A stretch of DNA of 64,000 nucleotides, taken from NCBI RefSeq assembly GCF_030295935.1, contig NZ_AP027362.1, positions 3,596,001 to 3,660,000 on the forward strand, given 5' to 3'. The notes below the pieces were generated by a model, which was given only the letters and a program-made list of their open reading frames with translations, ran no database searches and was not told the origin of the DNA. How positions within the stretch are numbered: the first letter of the stretch is position 1; every line of letters begins with the position of its first letter. Origin of the DNA: Thalassotalea piscium. GTDB lineage: Bacteria; Pseudomonadota; Gammaproteobacteria; Enterobacterales; Alteromonadaceae. This document shows positions 45,641-54,419 of this stretch, piece after piece. The translations under genes and the position numbers were made by a program.

Positions 45641-45781
45641 ATGCCAGTTGAAAAAATAACAAAAATTGACAATAGAGCAGCCTATCGAAAGCGGTTAGCT
45701 ATTGCGCACAAGGTTAACCCGCTGAATGTTGACCTTATTAGACGCGTTTTATACGCAAAACTATTCCCTATTAACGATTAA
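45641..45781 (+). CDS. Small prophage protein (46 aa)
   Basis: 46 residues, basic (AAYRKRLAIAHKV, DLIRRVLYAKLF). First rightward gene, after ACGGGGTAAG. No family recognised; its place suggests an early gene or Cro-like role. Moderate coding evidence only. Confidence 0.45.
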   Translation: MPVEKITKIDNRAAYRKRLAIAHKVNPLNVDLIRRVLYAKLFPIND

Positions 45782-46557
45782 AACAAAGTCCATGCTTAAC
45801 AGCGTGGGCTTTCTTTTGCTCGTTAAAAAGGTTTTTTGGCTAATTGGGTGCGCTATTGGGTTGAAGAGAGTGGTAGTGCATTACGTTGAAAGATGGGGAT
45901 TGAGTGGCCCAGTTCAGTATCAAGGACCTATCACCGAAACTGAACGCAGTACGAAGCGACGAATATGCAGGGGTCGCAGCCTGCTAAGTAACAAGTGCAA
46001 CGGGTAGACCAACGGCAGCACGTTAAAAAGGCGAGGTAGTTACTTATGATATTTGTGTGGTGGGGCTGTAGGTGAAAGGGGCGCATTAGACTGAAAGCGC
46101 TGTAATTCCCACTATCTTCAACCGTTGTCAATCGGTTGGAGCGTCTGAAGCAATAACGCGAGCTTTAGATTGCTGCATGGCCTTTAGTGATTTAAGTATA
46201 AAAAGCTGCATTTAGCAGTAATTTTTTTACTGGTTCTCTAGGGGCTTGCTGCATCTGAAGCGCAGCGGAAGTGCAGCAATAATAAGGTAAAGAGTTTCAA
46301 CGGTATAGCGTTGGCATTTATCAGCGGTTAAGAATTGGAGCGATAGCGACCTCCTTTTACAGCGCAAGCCCTGAAAGGGATTGTAAGAGGTTTTTAAAAA
46401 AGAAAACTGTTTAAGCAATTGAACAATTAAACAATCAAGAGGGTGCGGTGCGGCATTCAGAGCATTAGATTCAGAGTGCTGTCAATGCCCGTTAACCAAT
46501 CTATAACGAAGTGTAATTTTTCGCCCAAAAAAATTTGCATTGAATGGAGTGAAAAGC
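45782..46557. other. Unassigned 776-bp prophage region, possibly the replication origin or an RNA
   Basis: Less AT-rich than its surroundings and rich in short inverted repeats (for example AGCAAT...ATTGCT near 46151-46176 and CTGC...GCAG then T-run near 46209-46230). A 93-codon frame from 45726 overlaps the preceding gene and has an unconvincing sequence. No replication initiator gene is visible anywhere in the prophage, so an origin or structured RNA is possible here. I cannot assign it. Confidence 0.4.
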
Positions 46558-46791
46558 GTGAAAGTTAGATTTACAGAAATTACATTGCAGCGCGATTATG
46601 AGTCGGGCCAGTTGGCAGCGATTCGCGGCAAGCATTCCGATGATTGCCCGTTCAGATTGCCAGGCCGCCGCGCAGCTTGGCAGCGTGGATTTCGTGATAC
46701 TACATACCAGAGCGAGGCCAAGACTCCACAAACTGCGCAAAAATTCGCACAGCGAAACGTTAATGAATTAAGAAATATTTTAAAAAGGTGA
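46558..46791 (+). CDS. Hypothetical prophage protein (77 aa)
   Basis: GTG start with GGAG nine bases upstream. Contains RGKHSDDCPFRLPGRRAAWQ, a basic and Trp-containing block, and a charged C-terminus. Not recognised; the size and basic character would fit a DNA-binding protein. Confidence 0.55.
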   Translation: MKVRFTEITLQRDYESGQLAAIRGKHSDDCPFRLPGRRAAWQRGFRDTTYQSEAKTPQTAQKFAQRNVNELRNILKR

Positions 46792-46797
46792 AATGAT

Positions 46798-47142
46798 ATG
46801 TTCAAAGAGTCAATTAAGCGATTTTTCAAAATGAGTACAAATGTGGCTGTTGGTGGTTACTGGCATTCTATATCGGTTCCGCAAAATTTAGAGTCTTTAA
46901 CGTTTCCGTTAAAAGATATTACAGAGATAAGAATGGTTTTGAATGGTCACGATTTATTTCCTGTAAAAACAGTAGATGAAATCAAAGATTTTACCGAGAT
47001 GGTTCCTTGGCAGGATTTAATAATAATTAATAAAAAAAGCGCGACAATAAAGCTTCATAGGTTATCTGATACTTGTCATAAAGAACTTATGCTTTATTGC
47101 GAAAAGCAGGGTTGTATTACTTTTTTTTGTTTAACTAAATAA
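46798..47142 (+). CDS. Hypothetical prophage protein (114 aa)
   Basis: Soluble protein with no recognised domain; beta-rich centre and a Cys pair near the end (CEKQGCITFFC). AGGTGAAATG precedes the ATG. Base composition is more AT-rich than the downstream capsid genes. Confidence 0.55.
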   Translation: MFKESIKRFFKMSTNVAVGGYWHSISVPQNLESLTFPLKDITEIRMVLNGHDLFPVKTVDEIKDFTEMVPWQDLIIINKKSATIKLHRLSDTCHKELMLYCEKQGCITFFCLTK

Positions 47143-47156
47143 CTGGAGTTTTAACA

Positions 47157-47387
47157 ATGGTAACAACAAAGTTAATTGAGGTATTAAAGGCGAAAATTGC
47201 GGCTGTATTAAAAATGTCTATGTTACAACGTGCAGCTGCGGCCCAAACTTGCGTAATTGATTCAGTCAATATTATGCAATCGTTAAATGATGATCGTATT
47301 CATGACGCAGAAAGAATTAAAAAGCTCGAGGAAAAATTAGATAAGGCTTTTTTGTTAATTCAAAATCATATTAAAACGGGGCGTTGA
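47157..47387 (+). CDS. Hypothetical prophage protein with coiled coil (76 aa)
   Basis: Helical throughout; the second half (AERIKKLEEKLDKAFLLIQ) is a heptad coiled coil. ACTGGAG precedes the ATG. No known family. Confidence 0.6.
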   Translation: MVTTKLIEVLKAKIAAVLKMSMLQRAAAAQTCVIDSVNIMQSLNDDRIHDAERIKKLEEKLDKAFLLIQNHIKTGR

Positions 47388-47389
47388 TT

Positions 47390-47707
47390 ATGGCTAATGT
47401 AACAATAGGGCACGTAAAATGCCCGATAATGGGTGATAATGCCGAGGTTCGCAGAGATAAAAAACGAAAGTTATATTATGTTGGCCTTGCGGGTAAAATG
47501 ACCCCTAATTTAATTGGGGGCCAGAAGTGGCTAGAAGAAAACACGCGTTTCATTAATGGTAACGGTGAACCGTTAACGAAAGTAACCGCTGAAAGTATAG
47601 CCGAAAAAATAGAAATAACCGAAGTGAAACCCGAAGTAAAACCCGTTAACGAAAATGCCCCGCCAAAAAAAGAAAAATCACTACTTAATTTTTTGTTTGA
47701 TGAATAA
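47390..47707 (+). CDS. Hypothetical prophage protein, zinc-less 'GHVKCP' family (105 aa)
   Basis: Begins MANVTIGHVKCPIMGDNAEV and continues KKRKLYYVGLAGKMTPNL, a compact beta fold recurring in tailless prophages as far as I recall; the last ~45 residues are a charged tail. Overlaps the preceding gene region closely. Function unknown. Confidence 0.6.
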   Translation: MANVTIGHVKCPIMGDNAEVRRDKKRKLYYVGLAGKMTPNLIGGQKWLEENTRFINGNGEPLTKVTAESIAEKIEITEVKPEVKPVNENAPPKKEKSLLNFLFDE

Positions 47708-47749
47708 CATTTAAAAATACTAAACGTTGCGAAACGCTAAGGAATAAAG

Positions 47750-48235
47750 ATGGATACACCAGAAACCCAAGATGCAGAAAATGCATGGGGAAGTTTAGAA
47801 ATACAAGCTAATGAACTCGAATCCGAGTTACTACCAGAAAGCAAAGCCCCTGCTACTGAAAAAGGTAATATTTCAGTTCCTGATATGGAAATAGCCGAAC
47901 TTTTAGGCCCCGCAATAAAAGTTACTGCCGATATATTTGCCCCGAATTGGGAGCTACAAGAGGCTGAATGTGAACAACTAGGCATAGTTTACGGTGCATT
48001 ACTTGATAAATACTTACCTGATAATTCATTAAGTAAATTCGGCGTTGAAATATCGGCAATTATGGTTACGGGTATCATATTAAAAACCCGCGTAGGTAAG
48101 CCGATGCGAATAGAAAAAACAAAAGATAAAAAGCCGAGTGATCATGAAAGCGAGTCTGCTGTAAAAAAACAAGTCGTTGATAATGCATCAAGCAATGGTG
48201 TACTAACACCAAAGGGGGTAAAAGATGACAGTTAA
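47750..48235 (+). CDS. Hypothetical prophage protein upstream of the ATPase (161 aa)
   Basis: Acidic N-terminus, hydrophobic stretch around 105-125 (SKFGVEISAIMVTGIIL), and basic C-terminal tail. It overlaps the ATPase start by 11 bp, so the two are coupled. Possibly a packaging-vertex or membrane component; not recognised. Confidence 0.6.
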   Translation: MDTPETQDAENAWGSLEIQANELESELLPESKAPATEKGNISVPDMEIAELLGPAIKVTADIFAPNWELQEAECEQLGIVYGALLDKYLPDNSLSKFGVEISAIMVTGIILKTRVGKPMRIEKTKDKKPSDHESESAVKKQVVDNASSNGVLTPKGVKDDS

Positions 48236-48956
48236 CACGGCGCTTGATGCTAAACATTTATATGCTTGTGGAAATTCAGGAACAGGAAAAAGCGCAAACA
48301 TTAAAGTTAAATTATCACATTGTGAACGGGCTATTATTTTTGACCCCGACGATGAGTATCACACAGAAAAAGGTGTTATTCGTGTTGAAAGCCCCAATCA
48401 ACTAATTGCATTGTTAAAAGCTAATGCTAATAGTTCGTTAAAAGTGGCATTTGTTGCCGAAGGTTTAAAAGCGTTTGAATTTTGGGCCAATGCTGCATTT
48501 GCTTGGAAAAATTGTTTAGCTATTGCTGAAGAAATTGCAGACGTTACAACAGCGGCAAAAGCTCCGCCGTGTTGGGGTAAATTAATCCGTAGGGGCCGCA
48601 AGTACGGTATAACTATTTGCGCAGTTACTCAGCGCCCCGCCGAGGCAGATAAAACCATATTGTCAAATGCGGCATTTATTAGAACGGGCGCGTTAGGTCG
48701 ATTAAATGACAGACAAGCGGTAGCAAAAGAAATTGATATTCATTACGACGAAATAGCACGTTTAAAGCCGTTGGATTGGATAGAGTTTAATAGGGCTGAT
48801 TTGTCGGTTACTGGTGGACGATTGGGAACAACCGCAATATATGACTATAACCGAGAGTCTAAAGCGTTTGAACTAAGACAAAAAGAAACTAAAACACATC
48901 AAGAGAAACCGAAAGCCGTTAAAAAAACCCGAAAAAAAACCCCGTTAAAAAAATAA
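48225..48956 (+). CDS. FtsK/HerA-type genome-packaging ATPase
   Basis: 243 aa, the size of PRD1/PM2 P9-type packaging ATPases. Walker A CGNSGTGKSANIK near residue 16, AIIFDPDDEYH for the P-loop partner strand, and WGKLIRRGRKYGITICAVTQ, a block typical of this viral branch containing the conserved Arg and Gln. Its place directly before the capsid gene is usual for double-jelly-roll viruses. The Lys/Thr-rich tail is not conserved. Confidence 0.85.
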   Translation: MTVNTALDAKHLYACGNSGTGKSANIKVKLSHCERAIIFDPDDEYHTEKGVIRVESPNQLIALLKANANSSLKVAFVAEGLKAFEFWANAAFAWKNCLAIAEEIADVTTAAKAPPCWGKLIRRGRKYGITICAVTQRPAEADKTILSNAAFIRTGALGRLNDRQAVAKEIDIHYDEIARLKPLDWIEFNRADLSVTGGRLGTTAIYDYNRESKAFELRQKETKTHQEKPKAVKKTRKKTPLKK

Positions 48957-49082
48957 TTTTTCGTTAACGGGAATTTACATAAACGCTATTGTTTACATTA
49001 AAAAAATAGTTAATCTTTAGTTTTCAAGTGCGGCACGTTGTGAAACGCCCGCAAATCAAATCGCAATGTCGGGAGACACGCC

Positions 49083-49181
49083 ATGTTTACAAAAGCAATG
49101 CTGAAAAACGCACTAGCTTCAATTGTTGTTCTAGCAGCAATCAAAAAATTTGCACCTTTATCTGTCAAAAAATACTTATAA
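49083..49181 (+). CDS. Small membrane protein before the capsid gene (32 aa)
   Basis: 32 residues with one hydrophobic segment (NALASIVVLAAIKKFAPL). ATG preceded by GGGAGA; ends 9 bp before the capsid gene. Small membrane proteins are common in the inner membrane of tailless phages. Confidence 0.55.
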   Translation: MFTKAMLKNALASIVVLAAIKKFAPLSVKKYL

Positions 49182-49190
49182 GGGGTTGGT

Positions 49191-50027
49191 ATGAAAATTT
49201 TAGAACAGTTACCAACTATTGCAAATGTCGCAGCGGGTAATACAGTTTCAATTGTAATGCCAACGGGTAACACCTATGAGGCTGTATACCTCTATTTTTC
49301 AGGTGTAACCGCTACGCAATTGAAAAATATTCGCCATGAAATTAACGGAAATTTAATTTCCGAATATGTCAACGGGCAACGTATTTTATCAATAGATGCG
49401 CATTATGACCGCGCAGCTACTTCGGGCTGTATAACGTTTAACTTTAAACGTCCTGAGTTACATCAATTACGTGACAAACGTTTTTTTGGTTTAGATACTC
49501 ATAAAAGCCAAGGTATTCAAACGTGTAATATCTCTATTGATATTGATGCAGGGGCAACAGCGCCAGTGTTAACCGCATGGGCTGATAAAGTTCAATCTAT
49601 TGCGGGTGTTCCTAACTACTTAACAAAATTCCGTCGCTTTATTGTTCCCGTTTCGCAGTCGGGCCAATTTGATATTGATAATATCCCGCGTCCACGCGGC
49701 GCTAGTATTGCGGCTTTTCATTTATATATGCCAGATGCGAACGCTGATGGTTCTTGCGAAATTACAAAAGCTGAATTAGTTGTTGATAACACGAACTGGC
49801 ACAATATACCCGCAGACAAAGCGGCTGATATTCAAAAAGCTAACGGGCGAGTTCCGCAAGTTGCCGATGCGACAGTAATCGACTTAATTCGTGATGGTGA
49901 TATTACACACGCCTTGGCACTTCGTGCTGAAATTCAAGATATGCGCTTGCGCTGTACAGCTGCATCTACTGGACAAGTAGAAGTAATGGTTGAATATATT
50001 GATATTTATTCACCAGTAGGTTTTTAA
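49191..50027 (+). CDS. Major capsid protein P2, double jelly-roll
   Basis: 278 aa, close to the PM2 P2 size (~270). Residues conserved in P2-type proteins: PTGNTYEAVYLYFSG near the start, IRHEINGNLISEYVNG, RPELHQLRDKRFFGL, IDIDAGATAPVL, a later IPRPRGASIAAFHLY and NGRVPQVADATVIDLIRDGD, and the end VMVEYIDIY. These fit two consecutive jelly rolls (about 1-140 and 150-278). Family identification is confident from these blocks; no structure can be checked here. Confidence 0.88.
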   Translation: MKILEQLPTIANVAAGNTVSIVMPTGNTYEAVYLYFSGVTATQLKNIRHEINGNLISEYVNGQRILSIDAHYDRAATSGCITFNFKRPELHQLRDKRFFGLDTHKSQGIQTCNISIDIDAGATAPVLTAWADKVQSIAGVPNYLTKFRRFIVPVSQSGQFDIDNIPRPRGASIAAFHLYMPDANADGSCEITKAELVVDNTNWHNIPADKAADIQKANGRVPQVADATVIDLIRDGDITHALALRAEIQDMRLRCTAASTGQVEVMVEYIDIYSPVGF

Positions 50028-50036
50028 GGGGGCGTT

Positions 50037-50363
50037 ATGACTATGCCAGTTATGCCTAATTCACCCGTTGCTACTCAGAATTCTGGGTCGGGGTGGCTTG
50101 ATACAATTAACACGGGGTTAAGTAATGCGCTTGATTTGTGGGGAAGAGTTGAGCAAATTAAAGCGCAAAAATCATCACAGGGCGGCGATTTAACACAAGC
50201 TAAATTAACTAGCGAGTTAACGAACGGGTCGGCAACCGTTCTTGATAGTGATATTAGCACTACTCAAGAAAAAACGGGTTTTACTGTTGAAAAGCCTGTT
50301 TTGTACGCAAGCTTGGCCTTGCTTGGTTTGGCGTTTGTCTTGCGTATGAAAGGCTTTAAATGA
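50037..50363 (+). CDS. Minor virion membrane protein (108 aa)
   Basis: A C-terminal membrane helix (VLYASLALLGLAFVLRM) anchors an otherwise Ser/Thr-rich soluble part. Placement immediately after the capsid gene and overlap of 4 bp with the next gene suggest an internal-membrane structural protein. Confidence 0.65.
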   Translation: MTMPVMPNSPVATQNSGSGWLDTINTGLSNALDLWGRVEQIKAQKSSQGGDLTQAKLTSELTNGSATVLDSDISTTQEKTGFTVEKPVLYASLALLGLAFVLRMKGFK

Positions 50364-50584
50364 TGGGGGCGCTTGCATCTTTAGGGTCGATTTTTGGCGG
50401 CGGCGGCAAGGGTGGTGGTTTGATTCCTAATTCTGGCGCTTCAAATGGTGACTTAGCTAGTGATGCTAGTTATCACGTGGGTAATATGACGTTTGGCGCT
50501 GTTGGTGCTAATAGTTCTAATAACCAAATGATGATAATTGCTGCCGTTGCTGTTGTTGGGCTTTTAGTGTGGATGAAAAAGTAA
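50360..50584 (+). CDS. Minor virion membrane protein (74 aa)
   Basis: Gly-rich N-terminus (GSIFGGGGKGGG) and a C-terminal helix (MMIIAAVAVVGLLVWMKK). Starts inside the preceding gene's stop (ATGA overlap). Likely an internal-membrane component of the virion. Confidence 0.65.
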   Translation: MMGALASLGSIFGGGGKGGGLIPNSGASNGDLASDASYHVGNMTFGAVGANSSNNQMMIIAAVAVVGLLVWMKK

Positions 50585-50925
50585 TTCCACTCACTACCAA
50601 AAGAGCGTTAGAACTTTGTAAACGCTCTTTAGGTAGTGATAAAAGCGAAATTGAAACAATGCTAAATAAAAAGCTTGCCGAAGCTTTTAGTATTGCCGAA
50701 TGCGCATTTATTACGCGCTTTGACCAACTTTCAACACATAAAGAATTAGTGGTTATGTGTGCCGAGGGGAAAGGTCTAAACAAATCATCTCGAATGCTTA
50801 AACGGCTCGCCAAATTACACGGTTGTAAGACCGCTCGAATGCATACCAAAAGACCCGCATTACAACGTTTAATGCGTGAATTCGGTTGGGTTCAATCTGA
50901 AATAATTTTTAAAATGGAGATCTAA
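50569..50925 (+). CDS. Hypothetical prophage protein, GNAT-like fold (118 aa)
   Basis: GTG start overlapping the end of the preceding gene by 16 bp. The C-terminal part (HKELVVMCAEGKGLNKSS, then RMHTKRPALQRLMREFGW) resembles the end of small acetyltransferase-like proteins seen in tailless phages. No signal or membrane segment; exact role unknown. Confidence 0.6.
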   Translation: MDEKVIPLTTKRALELCKRSLGSDKSEIETMLNKKLAEAFSIAECAFITRFDQLSTHKELVVMCAEGKGLNKSSRMLKRLAKLHGCKTARMHTKRPALQRLMREFGWVQSEIIFKMEI

Positions 50926-50926
50926 G

Positions 50927-51700
50927 ATGGGATCTAAGTCAGAGCAACGCTCATCAAGTGCTAATACATCATCATCAATCGGTATCGGTGGTGATAATAA
51001 TGGTTATGTTGTCGATGGTAACAACAATTCATTCACCACTACTAACACAGACTATGGTGCAATAGAATCAGCGGGTTTACTTGCTGGTGCGTCTTTTGAA
51101 AGCGTTAACAATTCATCAAATAACATGGCGGCTATTGCTGATAGTTCAATTGGTGCAATGTCGGGCGTTGCAAATAATGCCTTTGCATTAACTGATAATT
51201 ATTTTAACACTACAACAGATTTTGCAAGTGATGCAATTTCTCAGAATGCGGGTTTAGTGTCTGAAATGACAGACTTTGCAGCATTTTCTGTTTCAGAGAA
51301 TGCAGGGTTAGTGTCTGAAATGACAAATATGTCAGGCTTAATGTTAGCTGAAAGTTTAGCAAGTGGAGAACGGGCAACAGCTAATGCAGCTGAACTTATT
51401 AACAATAGTGGCCAACGAAATATAAACGCGGCTTTGCAAATATCAGAGCAAGGTTTTATGCAAAATCAAATGGGCGCAGATTTAGCAAAAAGTTTATTTT
51501 CAACTTCTCAGCAAGCGTCACTTGTACAGCAACAAGATAATAACGATGCTTTAGCGAACGGTTACAAAGCATCAATGCAATTTGTTGAAGATTTTTCACG
51601 CTCAGACGGTGCAGACTTAGCAAAAACCAACTTGCAAACGGTTGGTGTTTTGGTTGGTGGCTTAGTTGTTGCCGCGTTTGTTTTAAAGAAAAAAGGATAA
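50927..51700 (+). CDS. Long virion-associated protein with C-terminal membrane helix (257 aa)
   Basis: Low-complexity Ser/Asn/Ala-rich protein with two tandem NAGLVSEMT segments (~108 and ~126) and a C-terminal helix (VGVLVGGLVVAAFVLKKKG). Build suggests a fibrous or scaffold-like virion protein anchored in the internal membrane. One bp after the preceding gene. Confidence 0.6.
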   Translation: MGSKSEQRSSSANTSSSIGIGGDNNGYVVDGNNNSFTTTNTDYGAIESAGLLAGASFESVNNSSNNMAAIADSSIGAMSGVANNAFALTDNYFNTTTDFASDAISQNAGLVSEMTDFAAFSVSENAGLVSEMTNMSGLMLAESLASGERATANAAELINNSGQRNINAALQISEQGFMQNQMGADLAKSLFSTSQQASLVQQQDNNDALANGYKASMQFVEDFSRSDGADLAKTNLQTVGVLVGGLVVAAFVLKKKG

Positions 51701-51707
51701 TTTAGCC

Positions 51708-53183
51708 ATGTTACACAATATTTTATTAAATGCGGGTGAGTATACAGAGCAAGGCAAGCAAGGGAAATATATAAACGTTGTACTTGCAGCGGGTGAAATT
51801 ACCGCAAGAGTTCGCTTATCTGGTGGTGGTGTGATGCAAACTCAGCTTGTTAGTGGGATGGCCTTTCCAGTGCCGCAAGGTTTTGAAAGTGTCGCGTTCT
51901 TCAGTGAAGTAAGCCAACAAACTAAAATATGGTTAGGTAATTTACCTTTAACGTATTCACCAATGGATTCAAAAATTGTCGGTTCTTCTGCACTTGAAAG
52001 TAAGACTGGCTTATCTTTTTATAATGAAGTAACGCAACTATTACCATCATCAGCAGGCAGAGGTAAGGTTACATTAAGCGCGAAAAATGATTTTTTTGTT
52101 GGTGGTGCGGGGATGACAATCGCCAATGCTATAAAAATAAAAGCAAATGAATTATTTGAAATTTCAACGCAAGGCGCAATTAATAGCTTTGTTAATTTAC
52201 CGACAGCGACAAAAAGAACAAAAGTTATAGTAAAAGAACCGATAGAAACAGCAATAAGCGGCATTGTAAGTAATGACTCCAGTCATATTTATGGAATGGC
52301 TTATTCTAATATTAATGATGTATTGATTTATAGTGATAGCACAAAAACGTATAGAGTAAACGCCAGTGATTTATCTTCAACTAATGTAAGTATAGGCGGG
52401 GGGCTAAGCCTTATAGGTAGGGAAGTATTTGTTGAAAATAATAAATATTATGTTGTACATGCTGATGGAGCAGATATAAAGCTAACATCAATTGATTTAA
52501 TGGATTTAAGCATTGTAACTGTAACTCTTTTAAGTGGAGTGGGTACGGCAGGTAATGCGTGGTTGGATAATGGAAAAGTTATAGTTCAAGTGACCTATGG
52601 CACTCCAAGCTTGTATTTATGTGACCTAGACGGTATTTCAAGTACACTCATAGACCCAATCGGGCTGACTGGAACTCAAGAAAGAGCAATTATTTGCCCA
52701 AATGGCGATATATTAGTATTCGCAAATGATTACTGTGTTAGAAGTGCTGATGATGGTGTCACGTGGGAGAGTGAAAATCCCACTCCGTTCCCTTTAGCGC
52801 CCGCGAATAGGTTTTTTACTGACAAGGTAACGGGCGCGATTTTTTTAGCGGATTCAAAAAAACTTTGGAGAACAATCGATAACGGTGATACATGGCTATC
52901 AATAAAGGATTTCGCAGACACTATCTATGGTGTTTATAGTGTTTCAGATTGTTTATATGTTACGACAAGTAATGTTACTCACAATGTATTTGTTAGTTAT
53001 GATTCTGGTGATAGTTTTAATTTATTATCAGATGCAGCGTTAACAGGTCGAGCGTTTGGGGTTTTACCCGCCGAAAACGATAAACTTTATGTTGCACAGG
53101 ACAACGGATTAATATCAGCATTCTACGGTGATTCGTCAATAACTGGCGGTGAAAAAATATCTATACTTTCGGAAGTCAACTAA
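51708..53183 (+). CDS. Receptor-binding spike candidate with Asp-box repeats
   Basis: 491 aa. The first ~130 residues are beta-rich. The last ~300 include three Asp boxes, the turn motif of sialidase-type propellers: SADDGVTWE (~345), TIDNGDTWL (~385) and SYDSGDSFN (~430). It follows the membrane-anchored virion gene and precedes a muralytic gene. Vertex spikes of tailless phages are multidomain receptor binders, so a spike with a propeller that could bind sugars is likely; enzymatic activity is not claimed. Confidence 0.65.
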   Translation: MLHNILLNAGEYTEQGKQGKYINVVLAAGEITARVRLSGGGVMQTQLVSGMAFPVPQGFESVAFFSEVSQQTKIWLGNLPLTYSPMDSKIVGSSALESKTGLSFYNEVTQLLPSSAGRGKVTLSAKNDFFVGGAGMTIANAIKIKANELFEISTQGAINSFVNLPTATKRTKVIVKEPIETAISGIVSNDSSHIYGMAYSNINDVLIYSDSTKTYRVNASDLSSTNVSIGGGLSLIGREVFVENNKYYVVHADGADIKLTSIDLMDLSIVTVTLLSGVGTAGNAWLDNGKVIVQVTYGTPSLYLCDLDGISSTLIDPIGLTGTQERAIICPNGDILVFANDYCVRSADDGVTWESENPTPFPLAPANRFFTDKVTGAIFLADSKKLWRTIDNGDTWLSIKDFADTIYGVYSVSDCLYVTTSNVTHNVFVSYDSGDSFNLLSDAALTGRAFGVLPAENDKLYVAQDNGLISAFYGDSSITGGEKISILSEVN

Positions 53184-53641
53184 TGAACAAGGGTTATTTA
53201 TTCGCCCTTGCGCTTTTTGGTGTGTTTTATATGAAAAGAACTAACGATTTACCGCGCGGCATTCGCAACAATAATCCGCTAAATATTCGTAAAACTAGCG
53301 ATAACTGGCAAGGGGCAACGGGTGATGATGGGGAATTTGTTATATTTGAAAGCCCTGTAAAAGGCATTAGGGCTGCAAGTCGTATATTGAGAAATTACAG
53401 CGATAATCACGGTTTAAATACTGTGTTCGGTATTATTATGAGGTGGGCACCACCAAGCGAAAACGATTCTACCGGTTACATAGATTCAGTTTCAGCTAAA
53501 ATTGGCTTGGGTCGAAATGAAGTATTAAGGAGCTATGATTATCCAGATTTGATCAAAGCAATGATTTATCACGAAAACGGACAGCAGCCCTATAGCGAAA
53601 GCGTTATTAATTCAGGGTTTAAAGAGGGTTTTTATACATGA
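53183..53641 (+). CDS. Virion-associated transglycosylase-like protein (152 aa)
   Basis: Short hydrophobic N-terminus (GYLFALALFGVFYM), then a lysozyme-like domain with RGIRNNNPLNIRKTSDNW, KGIRAASRILRNY, IIMRWAPPSEND and YIDSVSAKIG. This family is a structural, cell-wall-opening protein in non-tailed and some tailed phages. Starts 1 bp into the spike stop codon. Confidence 0.8.
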   Translation: MNKGYLFALALFGVFYMKRTNDLPRGIRNNNPLNIRKTSDNWQGATGDDGEFVIFESPVKGIRAASRILRNYSDNHGLNTVFGIIMRWAPPSENDSTGYIDSVSAKIGLGRNEVLRSYDYPDLIKAMIYHENGQQPYSESVINSGFKEGFYT

Positions 53642-53952
53642 ATTTAAGTAAATTTCTTGATACAAAATCAGGGGCCGTCATAACGGTTGCCGTTGTCGGT
53701 GTTGCTGTTTTGTATTTTGGCGAAAAGAAAGCGCGACAAGCAGCCGCAGCGGTAACGCCAACCAATCCAAATAATATATTTGCGGGGGGTGTTGATGCTA
53801 TAGGCGCAAATTTAACAGATAACGCTAATTTTTCATTAGGGGGTTGGCTTTATGAAAAAATAAACGGAACATCTATTGAACAAATAGAACGACAACAAGC
53901 AATAGATAACAATCCGCTAGCCTCATTTTGGGCGGGGTTTCCAACAAGATGA
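53638..53952 (+). CDS. Hypothetical prophage membrane protein (104 aa)
   Basis: One N-terminal membrane helix (GAVITVAVVGVAVLYFG) then an Asn/Ala-rich domain. ATGA overlap with the transglycosylase gene. Probably a virion membrane protein. Confidence 0.6.
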   Translation: MNLSKFLDTKSGAVITVAVVGVAVLYFGEKKARQAAAAVTPTNPNNIFAGGVDAIGANLTDNANFSLGGWLYEKINGTSIEQIERQQAIDNNPLASFWAGFPTR

Positions 53953-54017
53953 TAAATGTTATTACACGATTAATGGCCCCGTTGAACTGGTGGGATCATG
54001 TCTACGTTTCAAGGTGA
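53949..54017 (+). CDS. Possible 22-aa peptide
   Basis: Begins in the stop of the preceding gene (ATGA) and ends just inside the DUF1353 gene; peptide MINVITRLMAPLNWWDHVYV plus two residues. It could be a small coupled peptide or only a translational bridge. Weak evidence. Confidence 0.25.
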   Translation: MINVITRLMAPLNWWDHVYVSR

Positions 54018-54354
54018 AGCAATAACGCGTTGGCTACCAAATCGAGAAATGCAATTACTCGAAAACTTTGCATTTATTGACAGTAAAAAACTTAAATGGT
54101 TAGCCCCTATTGATTCAATAGTTGATGGTTCAAGTATTCCAAGAATTTTTTGGACTGTCATAGGCTCGCCATTTGTCGGTAAGCATCGACGCGCTAGTAT
54201 AATCCATGATGTTTATTGCCAAACAAAAGAAAGGCCCTATAAGCTAGTTCATAAAATGTTTTATGAGGCGATGCGCTGTGATGGTGTTAGTTACTTGAAA
54301 GCTAAAGTAATGTATTTAGCGGTTAAATTAGGCGGTCCAAAGTGGAGAGAATAA
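53998..54354 (+). CDS. DUF1353 phage protein (118 aa)
   Basis: Matches the DUF1353 pattern of phage proteins: the DGSSIPRIFWTVIG core and RASIIHDVYC with a His-Asp pair, then MFYEAMRCDGV. Found across tailed and tailless phages; no activity established to my knowledge. Located in the late region. Confidence 0.8.
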   Translation: MSTFQGEAITRWLPNREMQLLENFAFIDSKKLKWLAPIDSIVDGSSIPRIFWTVIGSPFVGKHRRASIIHDVYCQTKERPYKLVHKMFYEAMRCDGVSYLKAKVMYLAVKLGGPKWRE

Positions 54355-54407
54355 GCTTTATAGAAAAAATCTTACTAATAACATTAATAATAATCGCGAT
54401 TTTATGA
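54342..54407 (+). CDS. Possible 21-aa membrane peptide
   Basis: GTG start overlapping the DUF1353 end; sequence mostly hydrophobic (KILLITLIIIAIL). Could be part of a lysis cassette, with the next small gene. Only position and hydrophobicity support it. Confidence 0.3.
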   Translation: MERISFIEKILLITLIIIAIL

Positions 54408-54419
54408 GATGGAAAATTT

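Noticed and set aside
45726-46007. 93-codon frame at the start of the unassigned prophage region
   Set aside because: No RBS, overlaps the 46-aa gene and has an unlikely composition.
46227-46829. Minus-strand frames in the prophage left part
   Set aside because: Opposite to the clear transcription direction, Cys-rich and without family features.
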